Notes: a model not told the origin generated them from the letters alone. A DNA stretch of 64,000 nucleotides from Omphalotus guepiniiformis (GCA_028554645.1 JAQOOI010000021.1:682001-746000), one strand, 5' to 3'; positions 48,621 through 60,800 are shown, numbered from the stretch's first letter. Numbers and translations are program-made.

Positions 48621-48743
48621 CGTCAAATTTTTGGCTGGACGGTGCTGCCATAAGAACGAATTCTCGTTACACTCCGAATTCGTAACAATGAATCCCAAGC
48701 TAGTCTCAAGTCCAACCCTTTTCGAAACCTTTTTCGAAACCAA

Positions 48744-48754
48744 ACACCTACAAG
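48744..48754. repeat. Right copy of 11-base direct repeat; contains exon 3 donor of sulfite oxidase
   Basis: Identical to 24617-24627. The first three bases on the minus strand belong to exon 3 and the following eight are the intron donor GTAGGTGT. Confidence 0.7.
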
Positions 48755-49240
48755 TGGTACTTATTAGACGTGATCTTACCCTCCATGAGCTGATCCCTCC
48801 TCGTCTCTCCGTTGTACGGGAAGTCAAGAAGGTGAATAAGATCCGGCTTTTCCTTCTGCACGGTCTCCCAACTGAAGTCAACGATGTTCTTGAGGCCGAG
48901 GGCTTCGTGATATTCTTTCCAGCGATAACCCACGAGAACGGGGTTGGTGTTAGGGATCGGAACGAATTGAAACTCTGTGTATCAAGACATGATTAGCAGG
49001 AATAAAGTGTTGTGTATTCAAGAGGAGATAGTAAACACATACTTACCCGGAATCGGTGTAAATTTCTTCGTGTTTAAGATCTTGGTAGCAAGAGCTTTCT
49101 TCTCTGGGTATTCCTCCCATTCGACATAGCTATAGATCGTATCATTAGCACCTTTTGCTCGAGTGAGTAGTAGATATCACTGACCCAGTCCATCCCAGCT
49201 TCTCCTCCGCAAACGCCTCCAAATCGATTCCGTCAGGCAT
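48752..49240 (-). CDS. Sulfite oxidase, exons 1-3 (separated from the rest by an inserted segment)
   Basis: Three exons, 49240-49185, 49129-49047 and 48974-48752, encode the N-terminal 120 residues: MPDGIDLEAFAEEKLGW, YVEWEEYPEKKALATKI, PEFQFVPIPNTNPVL, YRWKEYHEALGLKN, VDFSWETVQKEKPDLIHLL, FPYNGETRRDQL and ITSNKYH. This is the usual beginning of Agaricomycete sulfite oxidases. Exon 3 ends with two bases of a codon, which the first base of the exon starting at 24537 completes as Phe, giving KYHFVRNHGGVP, the conserved junction of the family. The donor after exon 3 is GTAGGTGT. The two halves are on the same strand and in the right order, so this is one gene with a 24,214-base intron. Confidence 0.88.
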
Positions 49241-50095
49241 GGATATCAAGTATCACGCGTAGTTGAACACACATCGTCTGACTCCCGTGAAGCCTTATAT
49301 ACTTGGAAGGATTGACGTGGTGGCTGACATGGCCAGGACTATGATCAACAAACTTAAAGGAGTAGAGTGACGTGAACACATACATTACAGCTATTTCTGC
49401 TTCCACGAAATTCCGACCAGACCGTTTTTTGGCAGTAGCCAGTGGCGTACAAGATCCGATGACTATAAGTATCTGTGGGACAGGACGAGCCTAAAAACAG
49501 ACACTGCATGCGACAGAAGCTTGTATTCTTTGGTGGGCGAATCGAATGTGCTTTAAATTGATATCGATAGCGAAGGGATGAGCAAAGGACTGCCGCATTG
49601 TCGAACTTCAACTTAGAACGAGGCAAAGCATATCTTGTCAAGGTCATTACATTTTGATTTGTAGACTTTGTAGTTGATGAAGTGCCAGAGAATCAATTGC
49701 GCTTGGACAGGGAGCGCCCTATTAGGCTGAGGTCACTGGCAGAGAAAGAGCGTATACGTGGACATACTGATTAAAACATATACAACATAATACCCTAGGT
49801 TTCGTTATATCCTAACATTATCCTAACATCGCTCCCTCACAGGTACTTTGCCGGCTGCATCACCCCACTTGACGTTCAAGACCTTGTCGTAGGGAAGCAG
49901 TACGCTAGTACGCTTATTTCGTCGCGCGTTCCACGATTCCGGGCCCACGGAGGACAGCGAGAAAAAGGTCAGATCTTGCACCACATCCAGCGTATTCCGA
50001 TGTGCTATGAAGCTCGAAATCTTCGATGGCCTAGTCCATCTCGGTAGCCGCTACAAAAATTGACTCCATAGTCCTGCTTTCTTTCCACTCTCCAA
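49241..50095. other. Spacer upstream of sulfite oxidase exon 1
   Basis: Includes the sulfite oxidase promoter side. The 97-codon minus-strand frame at 49354-49647 has no family features. No repeats were noted. Confidence 0.4.
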
Positions 50096-51578
50096 TTAAT
50101 AAACACCGAAGCGCCGACTCCCCGAGTCACCTTCAGGACTCCTCATAATACCAAAGGTACTGATCGCACGCGGAACAGTCAACCAAACATCCTCATCATC
50201 CTCCTCTTCCTTCTTAACCTTCACTTCATCGAAATAGAAATACTCTCTCCGAGTCACCGCTGTAGACGTCTCCGACTCGAACTCGGAGTGATAACGAGTG
50301 TACTCCGAATCCGAATCCAAGTCTCTTTCACCATCCATATCACATTCACATTCTCCACCGCATCCGCATTCTCCATAATCTGAATCAGGGTCGTCAGGTG
50401 TGGAGTGAACCAAAGCTGCAGCCGCGGAGGTCGCCATATTGCATTCTCCAACGAAGTACGTAGGCGCAAGATCCTCTAGGGACGACGAGCCGAATATTCG
50501 ACGCTTCTTTCGAAGAGGTTGAGATTCAGACTCGCTACTCTCACGTTCGAAGTCGTACGGATATAGCGAGGGGACATCGTCATCAGGAAATTCTGAAGAA
50601 TATTGGAACTGTGAGCTCGATGAATGTACAGGAAGATGTTTTGTAGGGGTCACAGAGCCGAAGGCCCGCGAGAGACGGATTCCAGAAGACGACTCGGCCT
50701 CAGAAGGGGGCAAGGCATGTTGTCGACATGATTGTGAAGAAAAGAAAATGGATTCGCTAGAATGGATGGACTCAAAGGGGTCCAGATTAAACATGCCGTG
50801 TTCATGTTCATGAGAACAAGACTGTATCGTCCATAAAGATTGAGATGATGGAAGCTGTGCCCATTGTACAGGCGCCTCGTCCTCCTCCCGAGAACGCTTA
50901 CTACCCCCAAACCCGAACGAGTCGAGAATCCTAGGATCCTCTCGCTCCCTCATAACCTCCCCCTCCCCTTCATCTTCCTCCACCTTCATGTACTGAGGTT
51001 GTGGTTGTGGTTCCATGCGATCTTTAAGCGATTCTCCACCGAGAACGCTGAGACAAGACGACCGGAGATTCGTCAGCTCAGAATACACAGCTCGCATGGT
51101 GTACTCAAAGATATTCTTCAGCGGGGTGAGCAAGGGTATTTGTGTAGGCGCCGCAATTGTTTTAGCCGCACTAGGTTCCCCTTGTATTGCAACTCTCGTT
51201 CGCGCCATCGGAGGTGGTTGTTGAGTGGAGGAAGAGTCTGCCAATGATGATATGTTGTTGTCATTTGTTGGAGGGTCCAGGTCAATGATTTGCTCTGAGG
51301 CGTACAATGACCGTCGAATGGGTCGTCGTGGAGGGAATAGATTGCCGTGACGAGGGTGGAAAGATGGTGATGGAGAGCGTTTTATAGGTGTATTAGTACG
51401 GAGGGTGTTTGCACACAGAGGACTTGAAGAAAGGGTTAACTACATGGAATGTCTTTGTTGAGTATATAATTTGTAAATCAAGAACAGAGCACACCTTGGT
51501 TTCGATCTCAGATGTTTCCCGAGTACAAGATGCTTCCGTGGATGGATTTGGAGGCGAGTCCTGTGAAGGAGTTCGCAT
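50096..51578 (-). CDS. Ser-rich acidic uncharacterised protein
   Basis: Two exons: MRTPSQDSPPNPSTEASCTR ... IETK (51578 to about 51497), a 55-base intron ending TGTAG, then LTLSSSPLCANTLRTNTPIK running into a long exon. The intron choice is supported by an in-frame stop just before its acceptor and by phase. The protein, about 470 residues, has CDK-like sites near the start (TPIKRSPSPS), PLLTPLKNIFEYTMRAVYSE (the only strongly structured-looking segment), glutamate-rich VEEDEGEGEVMRERED, KKRRIFGSSSLEDLAP (a nuclear localisation-like patch) and a Cys-Gly string YGECGCGGECECD. No family was recognised. The nuclear signal and SP/TP sites suggest a phosphorylated nuclear protein. Confidence 0.62.
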
Positions 51579-52450
51579 ACAGTAGGGAAAGATACAACGG
51601 GCGGGACAAACTCACAGGTGACGAAGCCCTCTGTTGCTTCGGAGTCACAACAGGTGTTCTGGGAAGAGGCTTTCGAGGTATTCCTCGTAAACAATGATGA
51701 TCCTTCTAACAGTTAATACGTGTCACGAGGTCAACAAGAGCTGAAATACACACATCCGAAAGACTACTTGTTGACGCTGATAGTGACTGTTTATTCGAGT
51801 TCATCGGTCTTGTCAGCCAAAGAGTTTGGACGCAGACGTTGCTTCGACTGTCGTGCAGCGTTAAGTACTTCGCATTGGAAACGCCGTGAAAAAGACAATT
51901 AGACCGAGGGTATCACCCATGTCGGTAGGCGACCGGTGAAAAATACAATAAGACAATAAGCCTCGGGGCATGCCTTCGTTTGATGCGTACGGCGAACAAA
52001 AGAGATTGATAGGTTGGTGGACTCGGTGGAATCTGGGCCAGCCCTGATTACCAGGAGAAGTCCAACCACATCCTATTGGAGAACTCAGAGAGAGAAGTAG
52101 TCGACTACAAGAGAGAGAGAAGAAGAAAAGAGAATGTCCTTAAAAGTACTATCTCGAACTATATTATACCTATCAGGATGAGTATACACGTGATCGTGTT
52201 TACACACACCTTGAAGACATGCATCAGTGTTCGACTCCAAGCTCAAAATGTCGTAGGTACATTGACTATGACCATGATACAAGTATTCTATAGTTTTTGT
52301 CGCGATCTTTTCCTAGCGGGCGACAAGGACGAGGGCAGCGGTGAAGGTGACCCCAGTGAAGGCGACACCGGTGAAGTTGGTGATGGGGGTCGGTCTATTG
52401 CCTGATTGTATAGCCTTGCCTTTCCATCGCGCTGGGCCCGCGGCAACGTG
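51579..52450. other. Intergenic region
   Basis: Spacer upstream of the Ser-rich gene and downstream of the kinase gene. A short gaaggtgac-type repeat is seen near 52.34-52.37 kb. No gene is supported. Confidence 0.4.
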
Positions 52451-55400
52451 CTAACCAAAACCTTGAATAGCTCCTGTGTCCCCGCCAGCCTCCATGCTAT
52501 TTTTTGTCAGACCGTAAAGCGAGTCGCGGCGCTCCTCGAGAATAGCTCTTTGTCCTGCAGGTGTGTCTGACTCCTCCGCCAACATAGACACCAGCGCACG
52601 ATCCAAGATATCCAGCACCCTCCTATGAATATTGTGGTACTCATATCCCTCAATATACCGGTATGCCAAGACAAGGAGACTGAACCATTCCCGCATGAAT
52701 GGTTTCAGCTCATCAAAGTACGGGTGGAAGTTTTGAATGATGGTTCCCTCGAAGTCCTCGGGCTGATCAAACAGCAGTTTCTTGTTGGCACCAAGGTCCG
52801 CTGGCTTAGCATCAAAGAAACAGTAGATGATGAATTGTAATATTTTGTCATCCTCACTGTCTCCGTTGAGCTCTTCTCGGCATTGCCCTGGCCCACTGCG
52901 TGTGAGGCAGATATGAACTAACACCCAGAAGAATGATTCAATGTCATGGATTGCGTCGTGGAAAATAGGCGAGTTTGTCCTGTAGCGCACTTTCAACAAA
53001 ATTTCGCTGCTTATGTAAGGGGGTGTCCCCTTGAAAAGATGTATTCAGTGAACGATGACATGAGTGAAGGACGAAAACATACAGTGCGTGAGCCCGATTG
53101 ACACTCTTTATTTGTGAACTTGAAACTGAATTGCCGTACAACCTCATTCCATCGCAGAAGAGCAGAATCAATGACATGACCGGCCGGGGTAAATTGGGAA
53201 ACATGTGTCCACGCTGCACGTACATAGCCAGGTATATCATCAAAATGTGTAGCTTTCGAGGCATTGATTATGACCTCGCTTGCTATGGTTGTCTGAGTAC
53301 TTATGGCCATCTGGATGAGCTTAGTAAATAGCGGTATCGAATTGTGGTCGCTCGTCAAAGCAGTGAAATTCGCAGGAACATGGAGAACGGACTCGTTGTG
53401 TTTGCCATATTTAGCGCGATCGAAATCGATGAGGCAGCCTTTGGTTCCAAGACCGGTAGTACCGACATCTTCATCACACCAGGCCAATACGATATTGCCC
53501 GGGCTGATGTCGCGATGCAAAAGGCCGTTGCAATAAACGTATCCATGACCTAAGCATGGTTCGAACAGGCCACGGGAAAAGAATATGCAAGGTACTTACC
53601 ACCAATGGCATCACGAATACCGTGTACAGCTTCTCGGCGAGTCTTGAAATTCTTGAGAGGCCATCCAAACGTAGAGAGTAGTAGTCGAGTATGGATGCGG
53701 GAAACGGGAGGAGACGAGAAATGTCCATATGGAACAATGGAGATAATGTCGTCGTCTGTTACATTGACGTGCAGGTAGCTCTCGATATCCTCGTCACGGA
53801 TACGTTTAGGAGCCGCTGAAGAAGAGGTCTTGGTGGAAACCCTGACCTCCAAACCCCTACGGATCAACGTTCCCGTCGTGTCTGCCTCCCCTTGCATGGA
53901 AATCGTTTCTTCCAACTGGACCTGACCTATAAAGTCCTTCCCCTCCTTCATCATATCTGCAGTCGCATTCGCCTTTTCCGCGGCTGCGGCCGCATTCTGC
54001 ACCTTAGTGAGCATCTCGTTCTCACTTTCAGTCCCGAAGAGTCGCCAAGACTGCTTCAGGACGAGAAGCTGATATTTTGGCTGAGCCAAACTCGCAATCG
54101 AAATCGTAGAACTCACCTTTTTGCTCGTGACCTTCCCATCTTTGAAGGGAACGACTGCCCACACTAGCGAAGCTCGGACCTGCATCATGTACGCACGGGC
54201 CATAGAAAGGACTTTGACGGTGAGATATTGTTCGTTATCGTTGGTCGTGATGACCCATTGCTGTTCTTTGGCAGTGGCAGATAGATATACGCGGGCAGCC
54301 TCATCATCCAACCGGTAGGTGGGGACGATGCTGGTGGGAGATGCGTAAAACTTCATTTGTGTGTCATAACCTAGCTCTTCCATTGGCAGAACACTGAATG
54401 CCGCAATGACGCGGATGAAAGAACGAGGGTCCTGTACGTTGACAGCATCAGAACTATCATGGCGAGAGGGGAAACAAGGGAGAACCTGGTGAATGTCAAA
54501 TGCTGTGGTTGTACCCAAGACACCAGAGCGGTCATGCAACCAGACAGTCATTGAATTAGGTCCAAGAGTCAAGCCAAAGACAAATCTTCGATCTAGTTGT
54601 TCGCGAAGGATGCGACACAGATATCCAATTAGCTGTTTGACAATATCCAGACCATTCTGCGAATCCTTGCGTTTCATTTCGACGGCACAGATGATCTGCA
54701 ACCACCAGACAGACGCCTACGAGGTATAGTCGCGTTAGAAGGGTACAAGCAACGTAAACGATTTTCTATACCTGGAGCATTGCCTTCCTCTGTGCTTCCT
54801 GTTGAACATTGAGTACTCGTCCGAAAGAGAATGTCAAGCAGAGCTCACTTTGTCTTCTTCATCCATCTGTTTCATCTACATAAGATGAGTGAACAATGAA
54901 CTAACACCGACGCCAGAAAGTACACACCTCGTTCGCAGACGCGACTCCCCGGAACTTGGATACATTGTGGGCAAGAAGACAGTCCGGCCGAATGTGTGCG
55001 GCATCGAGGTCGCTAGACTGTGGAGCCTGGGAATGATAATCGACCCATTCTGCAATGCCGCAAAGGTCGTGGTTTGCATCCGCCCGCTCTGCTTCGGTGG
55101 CAGCCCGAATAGCATTGGCGACTTTGATAAAAGGCGCGTAAAGTGCCTTTTCCTTCACGGCAGGCTTTCCAGAGGGAAAATCGATCCAGCGCTTGCCCTC
55201 GTCGTCGTAGTGTGTGCCAGTGACTTTCTCAAGTACCTTTTCAATGAGAGTGTCGGGAACGGGGAACAACTTGCGCATGAATTGCTCCGTTTCCGCGACG
55301 CGACACTGCTTTGCAAAGTCGGCGTCGACATCCTCACGGACGGTGGCAGCAGTCTCGATGTCCGTTGTTTTGCTCAGCCTCATGTCTCTAGTGGGAGTAA

Positions 55401-55455
55401 CAGCGACTTTGCGTACTTGTCCTAGGTTAGTGTAGCGGATTGTGTCAGTGGTCAT
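52451..55455 (-). CDS. FunK1 fungal-type protein kinase
   Basis: Kinase of the fungal-specific FunK1 group, expanded in mushrooms; substrates unknown. Start MTTDTIRYTNLGQVRKVAVT at 55455. The N-terminal region has the usual AETEQFMRKLFPVPDTLIEK and PFIKVANAIRAATEA. After introns comes MKQMDEEDKVSSAW and then a long exon with EMKRKDSQNGLDIVKQLIGY and RRFVFGLTLGPNSMTVWLHD. The catalytic part follows: SRIHTRLLLSTFGWPLKNF, GLLHRDISPGNIVLAW (HRD loop with Asn), KGCLIDFDRAKYGK (DFD replaces DFG, as is common in this group), GTPPYISSEIL and HDIESFFWVLVHIC (the FunK1 signature). The tail ends AGGDTGAIQGFG. All catalytic residues expected of the group except the canonical Gly of DFG are visible, so it may be active. 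Confidence 0.88.
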
Positions 55456-55965
55456 TGGGATGGTGGGTGAAGAAGAGGTCGAACATACCTTCGAACACCC
55501 GTGTTAAAGACGCTTGTTATCGAGTATCCGGACCACATCAGCTATTGTTCGACCACGCTGAGTATACGAGATTCGTGTCAATAGCCACGTTCAAAATTGA
55601 GCTACGAGCGTCGTAGGTCCGGGTTCGTAGGTGATAGAGACAGACTTCGGAATAATTTAGCACAGCCACGATATTCAGTGTTCAGCGCCACAAAAGGGTT
55701 CACTTGAATACGGGGTATTCGATTGAGTGCCGACAGCGAGGTACTACAAAACCTGAATACAATGTACATAAATGTGGAATCGCTACCTGCGCTGTACGAT
55801 TTTGTCTCCTTCTAAAGCTCTCGTTTCTGCCAAAAAGTCCCCCAAAAATACGGACAGAAATGTCATACATACCACGGTGGTACAGGGAGTGACTGACACA
55901 CATGCCTTCCGTTAATCGCGAGCGTTCGCGCTGCCATCGCTGTACGCACGGTAAGATCTCGGAAC
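55456..55965. other. Intergenic region between FunK1 and TGS1
   Basis: About 500 bases holding the FunK1 promoter and TGS1 3' flank. A plus-strand start MPSVNRERSRCHRCTH at 55902 is followed by a donor-like site but runs antisense into TGS1 with no continuation; not called. Confidence 0.4.
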
Positions 55966-57125
55966 CTAAAACATCTCGTCTTGTCCATCAGCTAAACCGC
56001 CAAAGTAACAAGTCAAAGCTTTAAGTTTCCTTCCCATCCACTCTTCTTCAACCTCGATGTACTCTTCCACTTCTTCATTCTCGCAAGACGTTTTCTCCAC
56101 CATCGCACTGACTTCATTTAGATCTGTATTGCGCGGCAGATAATACGCGATGTTTTTGGTTATACGTCTCGATAGCTTGAAGAGCTCGGTTCCATGGATG
56201 GGCTGAATAGATGAGAGAGAATACACAGGATGCGAGCTATTTTCAGCTTCGCTGTCTTTAGACTCTGGTGTGGTTAAGCCTTCCAAGTACGAAGGACCAC
56301 CCCAAGGTGGACTTAGGAACACGACATCTATTTTGCGAGAAGAAGAGGAAGAATGAGGAAAAGAGAGATACGACTCTGCGAATGAGACATAATCAGCGAG
56401 TATGAACTCAATACGATGAGCTACTCCATAAACTTGAGCATTATGCCGTGCAAGAGCCAAACGCGTAGGAGAAATATCCAAAGCGATTACTACAAAACAC
56501 GTTCTGGTCAGTTCGACTCCTTTTTTATAAGCTAGGACGAGACGTACCACGCTGACACGTTTTAGCAAAAGCAATAGCGTTACCACCCACACCACAGAAA
56601 GGATCCAGGATAGTATCACAACGACATCGTTCGGCAATTTGATCTGCTATTCGTTCTGGAGTGACACTGTACCATCCTTCCTCATCTAAAAGACACCCCG
56701 GAGGTGTCGAGTATAACGAGAAGAACCGTTCTCTTTGAGCGAAATCTGAAGTTCCCGTCAGTACACAATACAGCACCTAATTGACCGACTTTACATTTCC
56801 GCAAATTATCTGGGACGTCCTGTATTGTCGCGAATGTTGGTACTGTTCCAGTCATATCATAGCTCTTCACCCAGTCAGAGTCAGAAGGATTTGTCTTCGC
56901 TATCTCGATCTTTTTAACCGCTGGCAAGTCTTCTTCCACATCATCGTCTCTTCTTCGCTTTTTTGAAGGTCGTTCTGATGAGTCCGCTGGGTCAGGAGTA
57001 GTAATTTCAGCATTCTCGTGGTTGTTGGTGGAGGAAGGATCCTGATTATTTTGTGAAATCACTTGGAGGAAGCGGGCAATGGAGAAGTTTCCGTGCGTTC
57101 GTTTTGAATTCCTCTGCCTGCCCAT
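55966..57125 (-). CDS. TGS1: Trimethylguanosine synthase (RNA cap guanine-N2 methyltransferase)
   Basis: Converts the m7G cap of snRNA/snoRNA to the 2,2,7-trimethyl form, using S-adenosylmethionine, in the nucleus. Three exons. Exon 1 (from 57125) is MGRQRNSKRTHGNFSIARF, then acidic and basic disordered sequence and VPTFATIQDVPDNLRK. A 5' splice at TGTAAAG joins YFAQRERFFSLYSTPPG, LLDEEGWYSVTPERIAD, CDTILDPFCGVGGNAIAFA (SAM-binding motif I). Exon 3 continues VIALDISPTRLALARHNAQV (motif II), IEFILADYVSF and VVFLSPPWGGPSYL, the SPPWGGP catalytic motif with its Trp for cap stacking. It ends GGLADGQDEMF. All family motifs are present. Confidence 0.93.
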
Positions 57126-57863
57126 GACAAGACGAAAACGATCACGTGCTAGACGATCCTTTGCCCAGCTTTGACCTAAATTCTAATTGCGCTTGAATTT
57201 CGAGGCAACTCCTACTTGAGAGTCGCAGTACTCGCAGTGCTCACATTGATTTCATATGGATCAATTAGAAGCTGTCTACCCGCTAGCGTACTAGTATGTA
57301 ATCGACGTGTGTTCAACGTATGAGACTAAATATCGTTACATACATACACTCGACAGTCCAAGACGCATGCGAAAAAAGGAGACATTGCTTGAGGCCAATG
57401 CATAATCATACGCCCCATAAATACGTGCAACGTATAAGGACAGTAAGAAACAACAATAACACAAAAGAAGGAAAAAGGGGAGACGTATTATTGAGACACA
57501 GGTGATTTCAGCGAGAGGCATAATGAGACACAGAGTGAGAGAAAAGCTTAGAGGGGAGAGAGAAAATTAAAAGAGAAGCGATTGGAACGAAATGAATGAA
57601 AGAGCGATATACACCTTGAGGTCGCAGTTCGCTAAGCCCAAAAGTAGTGGAAAAGATTGAACAGTTTCAGCGTTAGAAAACAGAGTAGCGCCTGGAACAT
57701 CAAGTAATACTTGAGTCTAGTGCGTAATAAAAAATGACAAAGAGTAGAAACGGAATATGCCTAGCAAGTCCAAGTCCAGTCAGATGGGAGTTAATCAAAA
57801 AAAATTTTAAACTTACACAGTGAAAGTAATCATCTAACACATCAATAGCACATGAAGCTATAG
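57126..57863. other. Intergenic region
   Basis: Purine-rich spacer between TGS1 and the following minus-strand gene; likely promoter of TGS1 and 3' UTR of the neighbour. Nothing else was recognised. Confidence 0.4.
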
Positions 57864-60800
57864 TCACCGACCACCACCTCCCCTGGACCATACATCCACC
57901 ACCGACTTTCTCCTCTCTTTACTCCTTCCTGTAAAGATCGACGAAGCAGCACTACGATCAGCGGGATGTGCTTTGCCATTCACTGTCCCAAACCCATCGT
58001 TGGCTACCCTCGCTCTATCAGCCACCGTACTCCGTCTGATATCCCTCTCCGTCTCACTCCCAGAAGCAACCCTCGCAATTCTCCCCGCCGCAACTGATCG
58101 CTGCTCAACATCATTTTCCTCAGCATTCGAACTAGTAGTCGAAATGGTACGCTGCCGGTGTTGTTTTTGCTGGGCCTGCTGCAGACCTGTCAGGGCAGAC
58201 ACCGTTGAAGAGCGAGAGAACGTCACTGTTGAGCGCGGAGTGGCGCCCGTGGACTTGCCGCCTGAACCAGATCCCCCAGAACCATTGGAATCAGCGCGTA
58301 GCATCGGAAATGCAGAACGTTCAGGGGAATTTGATACTGTGTGCGGAGTCAGTGCAGTGGTTGGGACATTGGGAGAGATGGAGGGAAAAACTGAGCCGCG
58401 GACAGTCGCAGCCCCAGATATTGTTGGTCTGCGACGGACGGACGAAGATGCAGGTGTCTTGTCTGTTTGGTTCTGGCGACGCGACTGGGCTTCAGAAGAA
58501 GAGAGAGGCTGAGGGATGGATATGGGCGGAAGCGTACGCGATCGGTCTAAAGCAGCACCTATACGATCTGGATTGCGAGCTTGTGGGTTACGAGCCGCAG
58601 GAGTAGGAGAGGGTTCATAAGCAAGCACCGTCTCCTGCGAATCTAAGCTATGCATGGCCTGCTGATCGCGAATTTCTCGGGGTGAAAGCAACCGTCGGAC
58701 TGAGGACGAGGCACCTCCATTGGAAGTAATTCCGTTCGACTGTGGCTGTCGAATTCTAACAGACGGAGCGGGTGGAGTTTCATACGCTTCTCTGCCCTCC
58801 TTCAAGTTCAACGCCGACGACGGTCTTGATCCTGCAGTGTCCGATTGTCTAGATCCCGTAGACAATCTCTTGAGGTCATCGCTCCAGCTCTTTCTCGATC
58901 CCGTGCTCCGCTTTCCACTCCCCGTACTACCTCCGGTGACATCCGGGCTTAAGCTACTCCTCGCCAGCCTCCCACCCAAACTCAACCCCTCCTCATCCAG
59001 ACTGATACTCCGTCCGTGCCCATCACTACCCGACATGTCTTTGACCGCACGCCCCACACCCAACAAGAAATCCGTAACACTCCGCACCAACTCATCACTA
59101 TATCTCATTCCCTCCCGATACTCGCCACCCACCCACCTCCAGACATCCGCCACAGACTCCCCTTTGCCCGTAGCCGCATCCACCTCTGACTCGATCTGTG
59201 CATCCAACGCCTTAACTGTCCCAACACGCAACAAGGCATTCAGCTTTTCCGCAGCGTTCACGATGCTTTGAGCATTCCGCAGGAGATCAGCCCCAGTCGC
59301 ACTTGAGGTAGAGGGTATGCGTGAGACGTGTGTTTCAAACATGCGGAGACTGTCCTGTAGCAATTTCGTGTGTTCCGAACGGTCTGAGGATTGCTTGCCT
59401 GAAGAAGAGCCATTTCCTTTGGAAGCGGAGGAAGTTTGACTAGGAATCGAAATTGCGTCTAGCCGCCGAGTTCCAAACGGAGTGGACACCGTGGCATAAC
59501 GGCTAAGGGAAGACTGAGTTCGTTCCCGCTCCTTGTCCCTTTCCCGATCCCTGTCCAAATCCCTGTCTCGATCAGGATCCCTACGCGTAACGCTCGGCTC
59601 CCTCTCCCTCCGACTCAGCGGTAGATCATACGTGCTCTTGTGAGTTCTCAGCTGAGGCGGTGCCGTCCTTGGTTCATCGTTGTCAACATCTACAACTCTA
59701 ACCGCGTCATTGCCTCCCACACCCTCTCGCTCACGATCCGGAACTCGATATTCAGCCATCGATGTAGCTGCCCTCGGACCAACAACTGTTCCAGCCCGAG
59801 TTCGAAAGTCAGACCCACGAATGCGACTTTCCGGCCGTCGTCGGTCAACGCCGCCCTCCTCATCGTCCTCCTCATCTTCATCATCCCACCCAGCCCTACT
59901 TCTACTCCTCGTCCTACTCATACTTCTCTCAATCCTCTCAATCCTCACCGCTCTCTCCCGATCTCTCGCTAGCCTGTCTCGATCCCTCAAAGGCGTATCA
60001 TCAAACACATCAGCCCCCCCTCTTCTTCCAACAGTCATGCTCCCATTGCTCAACCCAGCAGCTTTTAACCCCTGTCCAATCAAACTCCTTCCACCGGCTC
60101 CGGCTCCAATAGTAAGTGCACTTTCGGCACTTCCCCCTGCTCGCATAGTTTGCACCCTCCCCTTGCCGCCGTTAGGTAAACCGTCATACTCATCATCGTC
60201 CGCACCACCCCGACTAGAAGACGTGACAGAAGACATATCCTCGCTGACCCATTTGCCGCCCGTCTGATGTCTCCTTAGGGTCGACGACCGCCCTATCGTT
60301 GGTCGTGGGTCCGTAGCAGAATGGTTGTTCAAGTGATGAGTCAAGTTGGAGTTGAGATTTCTTTGCTGACGCGGGGATAGCTGAAGGTATTTTAAGCCGG
60401 ACATTGAAGACGGTCGAGCAGTGGTAGTACTATGATGAGGTGTGCTTGGTTCGACGATGGACTAGAAAGCATGACGTTCATTACGAGAACAACGACTATG
60501 ATACAAAAGCTTACAATTTCATTGGTACCGTTACGATCGTCATCATCATCATCGCCGTTCTGGCGAGAACTAGACAAGCTTCCACGTCTCGAAACTGAGG
60601 TAGTCGAGCCTGATCCTGAGGCCGATCCCGAAGCCGTCGCGTCCATGAACTCTTTCGGCAGCGGCTGCCGCCTCTTCGAGTTCGTAGGACTGACTTTGCC
60701 TCTGGACAGCGCAACTGCCGCCAAGGCCGCCTGAGCGATATCAGTACTGTTCCTGTTATTTTGGAGGGTCTCATAGGTGTCTGGCGACCGTATTCGTCTC

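Larger units (their letters stand above)
24628..48743. mobile_element. 24.1-kb inserted segment inside a sulfite oxidase intron
   Basis: This is the sequence between two copies of ACACCTACAAG. It carries a Helitron-type Rep-helicase gene, repeats and at least five other genes, while both flanks are halves of one host gene. Deleting it together with one repeat copy restores an 87-base intron with donor GTAGGTGT and acceptor TCGTAG. The two ends show no terminal inverted repeat (left gattatagctagtg; right ttttcgaaaccaa). The class is uncertain. Helitrons normally leave no target duplication, so it may be a composite, with the Helitron nested in another element, or a new type. Confidence 0.72.

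Noticed and set aside
24628..48743. Starship-type giant element
   Set aside because: No tyrosine-recombinase (DUF3435) gene was seen, and these elements are known from Pezizomycotina; the ends also do not fit.
55902..55960. Plus-strand start of a Cys-containing protein (CHRC motif)
   Set aside because: It runs antisense into TGS1 and no second exon can be found.
57973..60267. Plus-strand open frames opposite the Ser/Arg-rich gene
   Set aside because: They mirror the low-complexity codons of the minus-strand gene and contain no domain.
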